DNA of 14,581 nucleotides, taken from Verrucomicrobiaceae bacterium. Lineage in GTDB: Bacteria; Verrucomicrobiota; Verrucomicrobiae; Verrucomicrobiales; Akkermansiaceae. Of the stretch, positions 1-6,128 are shown piece after piece. Below the pieces are notes generated by a model, which saw only the letters and a list, made by a program, of their open reading frames with translations, did no database searches and was not told the origin of the DNA. Position 1 is the first letter of the stretch. Every line of letters starts with the position of its first letter. The stretch lies in assembly GCA_947372405.1 (NCBI GenBank), contig CANBTO010000063.1, positions 1-14,581 of the forward strand, in the 5' to 3' direction. The translations under genes were made by a program, and so were the position numbers.

Positions 1-1
1 G

Positions 2-319
2 ATGGTGGTGGCGCGGCTGCTCAGGCTCTCCGGCCACGGCGAGCATGACGACGGCTCTTATGTCCCTGAGGAAATCCGCAAGGGGCACTATGGACGGGAC
101 TGTATCGAGGTGGCCATGCGCCAGCTCGTGGAAAACGGCATCGCCACCGTGGATGAGATTTTCGCCTGTCAGGACCAGTTCGCAGAAGAGGTGCAGCGCG
201 CCGTCGCCCAAGCCCAGCAGGAAGCGCCGCCGGATCCCTACCACGAGGACTGGACGGCACTCGCCACCAAATTTCCCCTGCCCTACTCCCAACCCGCCGC
301 CCAGCCTGTTTTCCCGTGA
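2..319 (+). CDS. 2-oxo acid dehydrogenase E1 component, alpha subunit (3' part)
   Basis: C-terminal roughly 105 residues of a thiamine-diphosphate dehydrogenase E1 alpha subunit. The complex decarboxylates a 2-oxo acid (pyruvate or a branched-chain 2-oxo acid) and hands the acyl group to E2. The visible part contains the RLSGHGEHDD-SYVP segment typical of the E1 alpha phosphorylation-loop region, then the usual C-terminal helices ending in a DPYHEDW-type motif. The frame is open at the left edge, and the ATG at 2 is almost certainly an internal Met, so the gene is 5' truncated by the window. Its TGA stop overlaps the GTG start of E1 beta by 4 bp (316-319), which suggests translational coupling. 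E1 alpha identity is clear. Substrate (pyruvate, branched-chain or acetoin) cannot be settled from this fragment. Confidence 0.85.
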   Translation: MVVARLLRLSGHGEHDDGSYVPEEIRKGHYGRDCIEVAMRQLVENGIATVDEIFACQDQFAEEVQRAVAQAQQEAPPDPYHEDWTALATKFPLPYSQPAAQPVFP

Positions 320-1281
320 GCGTGACCTATATCGATGCCATCCGCGAGGCGCAGGAAACCATGCTGCGAGAAGACCCGCGCGTGTTTCTCTACGGCCAGG
401 ACATCGCCACCTTCGGCGGCGCATTCAAAGCCACCAAGGGACTTTCGGACATGTTCCCCGGCCGCGTTTTCGACAGTCCTCTATCAGAAGACGCGATGAT
501 GGGGCTGGCCGTGGGAGCCGCCATCGAGGGCATGCGCCCGATCATCGAGATGCAGTTCGCGGATTTCTCGTCGATCGCCTTCAACCAGATCGTCAACCAG
601 GCCGCCACGCATTTCTATCGGACCGGCATGCCGATCCCGATCACAGTCCGCCTGCCCTCCGGCGGCACCGCCGGCTCCGGCCCCTTCCACAGCCAGAGCA
701 TGGAGGGCATCTACGCCCAGTACCCGGGACTCGTCGTTCTAACACCCGCGACGGTCGGCGACGCCTATCACATGCTCATCGACGCCGTCGCTCTTGATGA
801 CCCGGTCATCTTCTGCGAACACAAGTTCCTCTACCGCTGGCTCAAGGCCAAGTCGATCAACGGCGACCACCTGCCCATCGGCCAGGCCCGCATCATCCGC
901 CCCGGAAAACACGCGACCGTCGTGGCCTACAGCGCGATGGTCCACGAGGCCGTGCGCGCCGCCGAAAGGCTTCATCAGGACGGCTGGGAGATCGAAGTGG
1001 TCGATCTGCGGTCGGTGAAACCGCTCGACATCGACACCGTGCTGGCCTCAGTCGCACGGACCGGGCGCCTGTTGGCGGTCGGCGAGGCGTTTCCATGGGG
1101 CGGTGTGACGGCCGAGGTTGTCGCACGTGTCACCGAGGAGGGCTTTCATTTGTTAGACGCGCCGCCGCAACGGCTCAACGCACGCGATACGCCCGTCCCC
1201 TATCATCCGAAGCTCTGGGCGGCCCACCGGCCCACCCCCGAGTCGATCTGCGAGGCGCTCCGCAAGCTGCTTACGTTCTAA
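316..1281 (+). CDS. 2-oxo acid dehydrogenase E1 component, beta subunit
   Basis: 321-residue transketolase-like E1 beta subunit, full length for the family. It partners E1 alpha to bind thiamine diphosphate and carry out oxidative decarboxylation in the cytoplasm. Visible features: N-terminal pyrimidine-binding domain with the SPLSEDAMMGLAVGAA segment (Glu58 is the expected cofactor-activating glutamate), EMQFADF (78-84), GPFHSQSMEG (122-131) and YPGLVVLTPAT, then a C-terminal transketolase domain with VVDLRSVKPLD. The EHKFLYR segment resembles branched-chain/pyruvate dehydrogenase beta subunits. The GTG start at 316 is chosen because it gives the expected N-terminus (TYIDAIREA) and the 4-bp overlap with E1 alpha. 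It is followed by E2 after 139 bp. Member of an E1-E2 operon; substrate is inferred only. The TAA stop lies inside a CTAAC pentamer. Confidence 0.93.
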   Translation: MSVTYIDAIREAQETMLREDPRVFLYGQDIATFGGAFKATKGLSDMFPGRVFDSPLSEDAMMGLAVGAAIEGMRPIIEMQFADFSSIAFNQIVNQAATHFYRTGMPIPITVRLPSGGTAGSGPFHSQSMEGIYAQYPGLVVLTPATVGDAYHMLIDAVALDDPVIFCEHKFLYRWLKAKSINGDHLPIGQARIIRPGKHATVVAYSAMVHEAVRAAERLHQDGWEIEVVDLRSVKPLDIDTVLASVARTGRLLAVGEAFPWGGVTAEVVARVTEEGFHLLDAPPQRLNARDTPVPYHPKLWAAHRPTPESICEALRKLLTF

Positions 1282-1325
1282 CCACACGCACAACCGGTCA
1301 CTCACGTTCATGAACACCCGCCGCA

Positions 1326-1415
1326 AGTTGAGAGTTGAGGGTTGATGGTTGAGAGCAAGATCCAGCTCCTCCATCTCCAGACCATCAACCATCAACCACA
1401 AACCATCAACTCTCC
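1326..1415. repeat. Inverted heptanucleotide arrays upstream of E2
   Basis: Left arm 1326-1353 holds four G/T-type 7-bp units (AGTTGAG, AGTTGAG, then GGTTGAT and GGTTGAG variants). A 27-bp spacer (1354-1380) follows. Right arm 1381-1415 holds five C/A-type units starting at 1381, 1388, 1395, 1402 and 1409 (consensus ACCATCA). The arms are complementary: 1340-1352 pairs perfectly with 1385-1397 (13 bp), and 1330-1338 with 1406-1414 (9 bp). The array ends 5 bp before the E2 ATG, so any hairpin would sit at the ribosome entry site. The E2 frame is open back to a TTG at 1349 inside the left arm, but that extension only translates repeat. Function unknown. Confidence 0.85.
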
Positions 1416-1420
1416 CGCAA

Positions 1421-2653
1421 ATGCCCACCGTTCCCATCCTCATGCCCCAGCTCGGCGAGTCCATTGCCGAGGCCACCGTCATCCGCCTTGGCGTCGCGGT
1501 GGGTGACACGGTCCGCACCGATCAGGAAATCATCGAGGTGGAGACCAACAAGGCGGTCATGGGCGTGACCACGCTTTGCAACGGCATCGTTTCCGAAATC
1601 AAGGCGCAGGAGGGCGTTTCCTATTCGGTGGGATCTTTGTTAGGCTTGCTGGAGGTCACTGCCGATGAGGTCGCACGCACCGGCGTGGACACCCTCGAAT
1701 CACTGGAAGCAAAACGCACCGCCACCGATTCATCCGCCAGTGCGGAGGCGAACCTTCACTTCGCCATCGACGATGGCGACGCCTACGAGGAGGCACCCGC
1801 CGTGGTCCCCAGCGTCAAAGGCCTGCCGGTTCCCGCCGGCACCATGGGCGCTCATTACATTTCACCGCGGATGCGCGCGCGCATGGACGATCTCGGGCTG
1901 CGTGAAGCGGACATTTCCGCCGTGGCGGGAACCGGCGCGGGTGGCCGCGTGACCGTGGAGGATCTCGAACGTTTCCTGGACTATCTCGAAGCCTGGCCCA
2001 GCACCAAGGCCTCGCCCATGCGTCTCGCCGTGGCGGATGCGATGCGCCGCAGTTGGACGCGCCCGCTGGCCACTGTAGGACTTCCCGTTCTGCTGGACCG
2101 CGTTCTGGCCCACCGTCGCGAGCAATCGCCGAAGCCCGGACTCACGCTCTACATGCTGCGCGCTTTCGCGCTTGCCGTCGCGGAAAAACCCTCCACCGCC
2201 GGCTACCTGATCGGCGACAAGATCGTGCATCCCCGCTCGCTGGACATCGGCGTGGCCGTGCAGGTCGAAGACGGCGTGCTGGTGCCTGTTGTCCGCAAGG
2301 TGGATCAAAAACCCCTGCGCGACCTGATGGAGGAATACGGCGATCTGGTGAACCGCGGACGCCTGCGCCGTCTGAGCGAGGACGACTGCCGCGGCGGCAT
2401 CGCCACCGTCACCAACTTCGGCACCTTCGGACTGACTCTTGGCACACCCATCCCGCTGCCCAATGAAACGCTCATCCTCGGCATCGGAGCCGGCGTGAAA
2501 AAACCGGTCTGGAGCGAGGAGGTGGAGGTATTCCTGCCCGCCACCGTCGCGGAAATCTTCATCACCTTCGACCACCGCGTCGTTGATGGCGGGGATGTCG
2601 GACTCCTGCTCAACCGGGTTTCCGAGCTGCTGCAGAAGCCTGAGAATCTCTGA
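1421..2653 (+). CDS. 2-oxo acid dehydrogenase E2, dihydrolipoyl acyltransferase
   Basis: 410-residue E2 core enzyme that accepts the acyl group from E1 on a lipoyl arm and transfers it to CoA. Domains in order: lipoyl domain about 1-80 with lipoylation site ETNKAV (Lys44; the usual DKA reads NKA), linker, peripheral-subunit-binding domain about 145-187 (YISPRMRARMDDLGL to GGRVTVEDLERF), and catalytic domain about 195-410 ending with the DHRVVDGG active-site motif (384-391; His and Asp present). One lipoyl domain only. The ATG at 1421 is chosen because the lipoyl fold begins at once (PTVPILMPQLGESI). An in-frame TTG at 1349 would add 24 residues translated from the heptad repeat and is rejected. 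No Shine-Dalgarno sequence. Substrate class is undetermined, and the E3 gene is not in the window. Confidence 0.92.
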   Translation: MPTVPILMPQLGESIAEATVIRLGVAVGDTVRTDQEIIEVETNKAVMGVTTLCNGIVSEIKAQEGVSYSVGSLLGLLEVTADEVARTGVDTLESLEAKRTATDSSASAEANLHFAIDDGDAYEEAPAVVPSVKGLPVPAGTMGAHYISPRMRARMDDLGLREADISAVAGTGAGGRVTVEDLERFLDYLEAWPSTKASPMRLAVADAMRRSWTRPLATVGLPVLLDRVLAHRREQSPKPGLTLYMLRAFALAVAEKPSTAGYLIGDKIVHPRSLDIGVAVQVEDGVLVPVVRKVDQKPLRDLMEEYGDLVNRGRLRRLSEDDCRGGIATVTNFGTFGLTLGTPIPLPNETLILGIGAGVKKPVWSEEVEVFLPATVAEIFITFDHRVVDGGDVGLLLNRVSELLQKPENL

Positions 2654-2676
2654 AAAAAGCGGTCGGCTGATTTTTC
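2652..2676 (+). terminator. Possible terminator hairpin after E2
   Basis: Stem GAAAAAAGC (2652-2660), loop GGTCG, return arm GCT and TTTTTC (2666-2676) with a two-base GA bulge. It overlaps the E2 stop codon. The return arm doubles as the T-tract, as in A/T-stem intrinsic terminators. The stem has only three GC pairs, so strength is uncertain. Its position between the dehydrogenase operon and the sigma-factor gene supports a transcription boundary. Confidence 0.4.
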
Positions 2677-2742
2677 CCCAAGATTTCCGGCCACCCGAGC
2701 GTTTCCACGGTGAACATCCACCACTCCATCGACAAAGCCTCC

Positions 2743-3255
2743 ATGCCGCAGACTCGTGAGCAGTTCATCGAGCAAGCCATGGCGGACTTTGAATCGCCCC
2801 TCATCGGATATGCCACCACCATTCTCAACGATACCGAACGCGCCCGCGACGTGGTCCAGGAAACCTTCATCCGGCTCTGTCAGCAGGATCCGGACAAGGT
2901 CAAGGAGGGTCTCAAGTCATGGCTCTTTACTGTTTGCCGGAACCGCGCTCTCGACATCCTCCGCAAGGAGAAACGAACTACACCGCTTGAGGAGATCCGC
3001 TGGCGGAAAGTCGCCGGACCCGGCCTCCAACCCGACGAACAGGCGTGGCAGGAGGAGCGCAGCGCCCGGGTTGCCGCCCTGCTCGACCGCCTCTCCAACA
3101 ACCAGCGTGACGTCATCCTGCTCAAGTTCCAGCAGGGGCTCAGCTATCAGGAAATCCAGTCCGTCACCGGGCTCACCTCGGGTAACATCGGCTTTCTCAT
3201 CCACACCGGCCTCAAACGCCTGCGCGACCTGTTGCCGGAGGACCTGAAATACTAA
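2743..3255 (+). CDS. ECF-type RNA polymerase sigma factor
   Basis: 170-residue sigma-70 family protein of the extracytoplasmic-function type, which directs RNA polymerase to a small regulon. Region 2 spans about 15-80, with DVVQETFIRL (36-45) and the WLFTVCRNRALDILR core-binding/-10 segment. Region 4 spans about 108-165, with a helix-turn-helix around LSYQEIQSVTGLTSGNIG and the tail LIHTGLKRLR. Regions 1 and 3 are absent, as expected. ATG at 2743 is preferred; the frame is open back to a GTG at 2710, which would add 11 residues unlike the family, and a further ATG at 2779 would cut into region 2. The membrane protein 10 bp downstream is its probable control partner, so this is likely a two-gene regulatory unit. 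Targets cannot be read from the sequence. Confidence 0.88.
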   Translation: MPQTREQFIEQAMADFESPLIGYATTILNDTERARDVVQETFIRLCQQDPDKVKEGLKSWLFTVCRNRALDILRKEKRTTPLEEIRWRKVAGPGLQPDEQAWQEERSARVAALLDRLSNNQRDVILLKFQQGLSYQEIQSVTGLTSGNIGFLIHTGLKRLRDLLPEDLKY

Positions 3256-3265
3256 AAGCATCTCC

Positions 3266-4558
3266 ATGAAACTTCACACCGAAGACCCGCGCCTCACCGC
3301 TTTCCTTCTCGGCGAACTGCCGGAGAGCGAAGCCAAGGCTGTCGAACAGGCGGTGACGGAGGACGCCGCGCTCCATGACGCGCTGCGGGAACTACGGACC
3401 ATCCAGCGGGTTCTAACGGAAACACTGCCGACCGCGCCAACCGCCCTTCATCAGTCACAGCGCGAAAACATCCTCCGCGCCGCAGCGGAGGCCGCCGGAC
3501 GCGACCACTCCACCAGGATCAGCCGCATGCCCCGTGCCAGGATTTTCGTTCCACTGGCAGCAGCGGCGGCACTCGGCCTCGCCTTCCTGTTTCTGCACTA
3601 TCAACCGGAAACACCGCATCAGCCCGCCGTTTCCAACGACGGCACTCCCGTCGGCGGAAAAGAAAGCCCCGGACTCCAAAGCCCTAGCGTCAGGCTGATG
3701 CCCGCCCCAGGCCCACAAGACCGCGGAAAGCAAGCCTCCAACACTTCTTCCGGTGCCGGTTTACCGGACTCCGCCCTGCCCGTGCTGCGCGCCCGCGACT
3801 ACATCGCCGCCGCGGAATTTCCGACGCTCGAACTTCCCGTCCAGTCCGGAAAATCCAGCCTCGAATGGATCCGCCAGTCGGTCATCACCAAACGCGAGCT
3901 GCCGGACCACAACGCGGTGCGCCTCGAGGAAATGTTGAACAGTTTCTCCCTCCGTCCGGCGGGTCTCACCGTAGTGGCGAAGATGCCCGCCAAGAGCTGG
4001 CACCCGGACAACCGTGACGACGGCGCCATCTCCCACACGGCCACCATTTCCACCGAAACCACGGCCTGCCCGTGGAAACCTTCCGCCAACCTCGTCATCA
4101 TCTCCATCCGGGACAGTTCAAACACCGATTGCGATATCAAGGCTGTCTTCCACGCGGACTCCGCCAACGTCCGCCGCTATCGTCTGTTAGGTTTCTCCTC
4201 CGTCGTGGGCCAGGACAGCCAACCGCTGCCCACCCGGCTGCCTGCCAGATCCTCAGCCACGCTCGCCATCGAGATCGAACCCTCCACCCCCGCCGGAGAC
4301 CTCGGTTCCGTCGAATGGTCCGTCAACGACCAACCCGCCGCACCCGTCACGCTCCAGCGCCACGGCGATGCCGAACCTTCGGATGACGCACGCTTCGCGG
4401 CGCTCGTCTGCACCTACGCCCTCTGGCTGGTCCGAGAACCCGGCGGCCTGATCGATACCGACCTGCTCGCCGCCCTCGCCCGCGAGACCGCGTCCGGATC
4501 GCTCTCCGCAGACCGCTCGGACTTCCTCAACCTGATCGACCTCTCGCTCAATCTTTGA
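3266..4558 (+). CDS. Membrane anti-sigma/YfbK-like protein lacking the VWA domain
   Basis: 430 residues. The N-terminus (DPRLTAFLLGELPESEAKAVE, an anti-sigma-like opening seen in sigma-paired YfbK proteins) is predicted cytoplasmic. One membrane segment lies at about 93-111, then a Pro/Ser-rich linker to about 170. The outer part matches known YfbK landmarks: an AVRLEEMLNSF segment (217-227, compare AVRIEELLNYF), TACPWKPSANLVIISI (266-281, compare CPWNPxHxLLxIxL), then at 289-310 the DIKAVFHADSANVRRYRLLGF block that in YfbK follows the VWA domain, and a C-terminal RFAALVCTYALWL region. The usual roughly 200-residue VWA module with its DxSxS metal site is missing between about 282 and 288. The landmark comparison is from memory of the family. 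The likely job is to hold or release the sigma factor encoded 10 bp upstream. The C-terminal landmarks make a frameshift unlikely. Confidence 0.68.
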   Translation: MKLHTEDPRLTAFLLGELPESEAKAVEQAVTEDAALHDALRELRTIQRVLTETLPTAPTALHQSQRENILRAAAEAAGRDHSTRISRMPRARIFVPLAAAAALGLAFLFLHYQPETPHQPAVSNDGTPVGGKESPGLQSPSVRLMPAPGPQDRGKQASNTSSGAGLPDSALPVLRARDYIAAAEFPTLELPVQSGKSSLEWIRQSVITKRELPDHNAVRLEEMLNSFSLRPAGLTVVAKMPAKSWHPDNRDDGAISHTATISTETTACPWKPSANLVIISIRDSSNTDCDIKAVFHADSANVRRYRLLGFSSVVGQDSQPLPTRLPARSSATLAIEIEPSTPAGDLGSVEWSVNDQPAAPVTLQRHGDAEPSDDARFAALVCTYALWLVREPGGLIDTDLLAALARETASGSLSADRSDFLNLIDLSLNL

Positions 4559-4615
4559 AGCGCTTGCGGCGTTTCCGTTTGCGCGAAGGCCGCGAGCGCC
4601 GCAGACTCGAGCCAG

Positions 4616-5491
4616 ATGGAATACCGCATGCCGAAACTGCTTCGGTTCGCAAGCCGCGTGCTGCGGGACTTCTTCCTGCACAACCACGGCCTGCTTCTAA
4701 CAAGCGCAGTGGCCTTCAACATGATGCTCTCGCTGATCCCTCTCTCCGCGGTGGTGATGGTGGGCCTCTCGCATTTCTCCGACCACAAGCTGCTGATGGA
4801 ATCACTGACCAACGAGGTGTCCCTGATCGCCCCGGGCTTCACACCCACCTTGTCGCAGGTCCTCGAAGGGTTTCTCGAAAACCGCAGGTTCGTCGGATGG
4901 ATCGGGGGCCTGAGCCTGTTGTTTTTCAGCTCGATGGCCTTTCGGGTTCTTGAGGACGCCTTCGCCATCATCTTCCACCGTCCCCTCCCCGCTCTGAAAC
5001 GGAAGTTCTGGGTGTCCGCCCTCATGCCCTACCTGTTCATCCTCATCGTCGCCGCAGGGCTGATCTGTGTGACCTCCGTCAACGCCATCATCGACGCACA
5101 GACCCAGGTCAGCCATCCGTTTCCGGAGATCGACGCGCTGTTGCGCAACCATGTCGGCCTCATGATTTATCTCACAGGCGTGCTGGGGCTGGTGCTGCTG
5201 TTCACATTGTTCTACAAGATGATGCCGGTCGAAAAGGTCTCGTTCCGCCGCGCCCTGGCTGGCGGCCTCACCGCAGCAACACTTTGGGAAATCACCCGCC
5301 ACCTGCTCGTCGCCTATTACACCACGGTTTCCGTCGTCAACGTGGTTTATGGATCGATGGCCACCATCGTCATCGTGCTCTTCACCATGGAGTCCGTCGC
5401 GCTGATCCTGCTGCTGGGCGCGCAGGTGATCGCCGATCTCCAGCGTAGCGCGGATGCGGGTGTCCCATGGCACGAGGACCCGCGGGCGTAA
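4616..5491 (+). CDS. YihY/BrkB-family (UPF0761) inner-membrane protein
   Basis: 291-residue polytopic membrane protein of the YihY/virulence factor BrkB family, historically misnamed RNase BN. Molecular function is not established for the family. The N-terminal signature is LLLTSAVAFNMMLSLIPLSAV (about 26-46). Hydrophobic segments lie near 27-50, 92-112, 134-156, 180-202, 214-234 and 246-273, giving about six membrane spans. The VNVVYGSMATIVIVLFTMES stretch before the last span is typical of the family. Length is normal. Start at 4616 is chosen as the first ATG; ATG at 4628 (MPKLLRF) is an equally acceptable alternative. It lies 57 bp after the YfbK-like gene with no clear terminator, so it may be co-transcribed. 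The C-terminus is short and polar. Confidence 0.88.
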   Translation: MEYRMPKLLRFASRVLRDFFLHNHGLLLTSAVAFNMMLSLIPLSAVVMVGLSHFSDHKLLMESLTNEVSLIAPGFTPTLSQVLEGFLENRRFVGWIGGLSLLFFSSMAFRVLEDAFAIIFHRPLPALKRKFWVSALMPYLFILIVAAGLICVTSVNAIIDAQTQVSHPFPEIDALLRNHVGLMIYLTGVLGLVLLFTLFYKMMPVEKVSFRRALAGGLTAATLWEITRHLLVAYYTTVSVVNVVYGSMATIVIVLFTMESVALILLLGAQVIADLQRSADAGVPWHEDPRA

Positions 5492-5503
5492 TCCCGGAAC
5501 TGA

Positions 5504-5642
5504 GGCAGGCAGCAAGGAACATCACGCGGAAAATGCTATGGTCTGGACTCACCGAGGAGCATTTACAACGGTCCTTACAGATGGAATGGGCGAAGGGGTA
5601 AAATACGCGCAGCCTTAGCGACTTCCTGCGGTGCTGCCTGCC
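5504..5642 (+). promoter_or_regulatory. Candidate structured RNA leader of the methylmalonyl-CoA cluster
   Basis: Perfect 11-bp inverted repeat: GGCAGGCAGCA (5504-5514) with TGCTGCCTGCC (5632-5642). The pairing extends inward by AGGAA (5515-5519) with TTCCT (5623-5627) across a GCGG bulge, giving a 16-bp closing stem. Inside it, AAATGCT (5531-5537) pairs with AGCATTT (5558-5564) around a smaller GGT/ACC stem (5540-5542 with 5551-5553). The element fills most of the non-coding gap before the epimerase gene. It was compared by eye with the cobalamin riboswitch, SRP RNA, 6S RNA, tmRNA and RNase P, and no match was seen. It could be an unrecognised riboswitch, a small RNA, or a chance structure. 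Confidence 0.38.
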
Positions 5643-5663
5643 CGTGACCTGCGAACATCACGC
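5517..5663. repeat. 11-bp direct repeat GAACATCACGC
   Basis: Two identical copies of GAACATCACGC at 5517-5527 and 5653-5663, 136 bp apart. The second lies 25 bp before the epimerase ATG. The first sits just inside the left arm of the inverted repeat and the second just outside the right arm. They could be paired protein-binding sites, or a relic of duplication. No binding protein can be named. Confidence 0.5.
5574..5604 (+). promoter_or_regulatory. Weak candidate sigma-70 promoter upstream of mce
   Basis: CTTACA at 5574-5579 (4 of 6 matches to TTGACA) and TAAAAT at 5599-5604 (5 of 6 matches to TATAAT), spaced 19 bp, which is long. Transcription from here would begin near 5611, inside the inverted-repeat element, and so would compete with the structured-leader reading. 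Offered only as the best -10-like hexamer in the gap. Confidence 0.2.
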
Positions 5664-5687
5664 CGTAACGAAACCACATCCTTCACG

Positions 5688-6092
5688 ATGATCACCAAAA
5701 TCGACCACTTGGGAATCGCAGTCCGCTCGCTCGACGAGTCCGTCGCATACTATCAGGACGTGCTCGGCCTGCACTGCGAAGGCCGCGAGGAAGTGGAGTC
5801 CCAGAAGGTCCGCACCGCCTTTTTCGCCGCTGGCGATGTCCACATCGAACTCCTCGAACCCACTTCGGACGAAAGCCCGATCGCCAAGTTTCTCGAAAAA
5901 AACGGCCCGGGCATCCACCACATCGCCTTTGCCACGGATGACATCACCGGCCAGTTGGCGAAAGCGAAGGAAAAAGGCGCGCGCCTCATCCACGAGGTGC
6001 CCTTCGAGGGAGCCGGGGACAAACTCGTCGCCTTCCTCCATCCGAAATCCACTTTCGGAGTTCTAACCGAATTCTGCCAGCCCGTCCGCTGA
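5688..6092 (+). CDS. mce: Methylmalonyl-CoA epimerase
   Basis: 134-residue glyoxalase/VOC-fold enzyme that interconverts (2R)- and (2S)-methylmalonyl-CoA, joining the mutase to the carboxyltransferase step. Visible: KIDHLGIAVRSLDE start (His7), VHIELLEP (Glu54), GPGIHHIAFATDD (His77/His78) and GVLTEFCQP (Glu128). These are the expected positions of the metal-binding residues on the two beta-alpha modules. Length is normal. The ATG at 5688 is used because homologous sequence begins at once; the frame is open to a GTG at 5631 within the inverted repeat, which would add 19 unrelated residues. It is the first gene of the cluster, 36 bp before mmdA. No Shine-Dalgarno sequence. Confidence 0.93.
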   Translation: MITKIDHLGIAVRSLDESVAYYQDVLGLHCEGREEVESQKVRTAFFAAGDVHIELLEPTSDESPIAKFLEKNGPGIHHIAFATDDITGQLAKAKEKGARLIHEVPFEGAGDKLVAFLHPKSTFGVLTEFCQPVR

Positions 6093-6128
6093 AACCGCCA
6101 CCTATTTCAACGCCCAACATAAAAAATC

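Noticed and set aside
1306..1315. Palindrome GTTCATGAAC between E1 beta and E2
   Set aside because: A single 10-bp palindrome is expected by chance at this window size and nothing else supports an operator.
1326..1415. CRISPR-like array
   Set aside because: The repeats are 7 bp, degenerate and without unique spacers, and no cas genes are present.
1349..1420. TTG start giving a 434-residue E2
   Set aside because: The added residues translate the heptad repeat; the lipoyl domain begins directly after the ATG at 1421.
4565..4603. TGCGGCG/CGCCGCA inverted repeat after the YfbK-like gene
   Set aside because: Only 7 bp with a 25-bp loop and no T-tract; expected by chance in GC-rich sequence, so not called a terminator.
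5504..5687. Cobalamin riboswitch, SRP RNA, 6S RNA or RNase P RNA before mce
   Set aside because: None of the conserved core motifs of these RNAs was found by eye on either strand.
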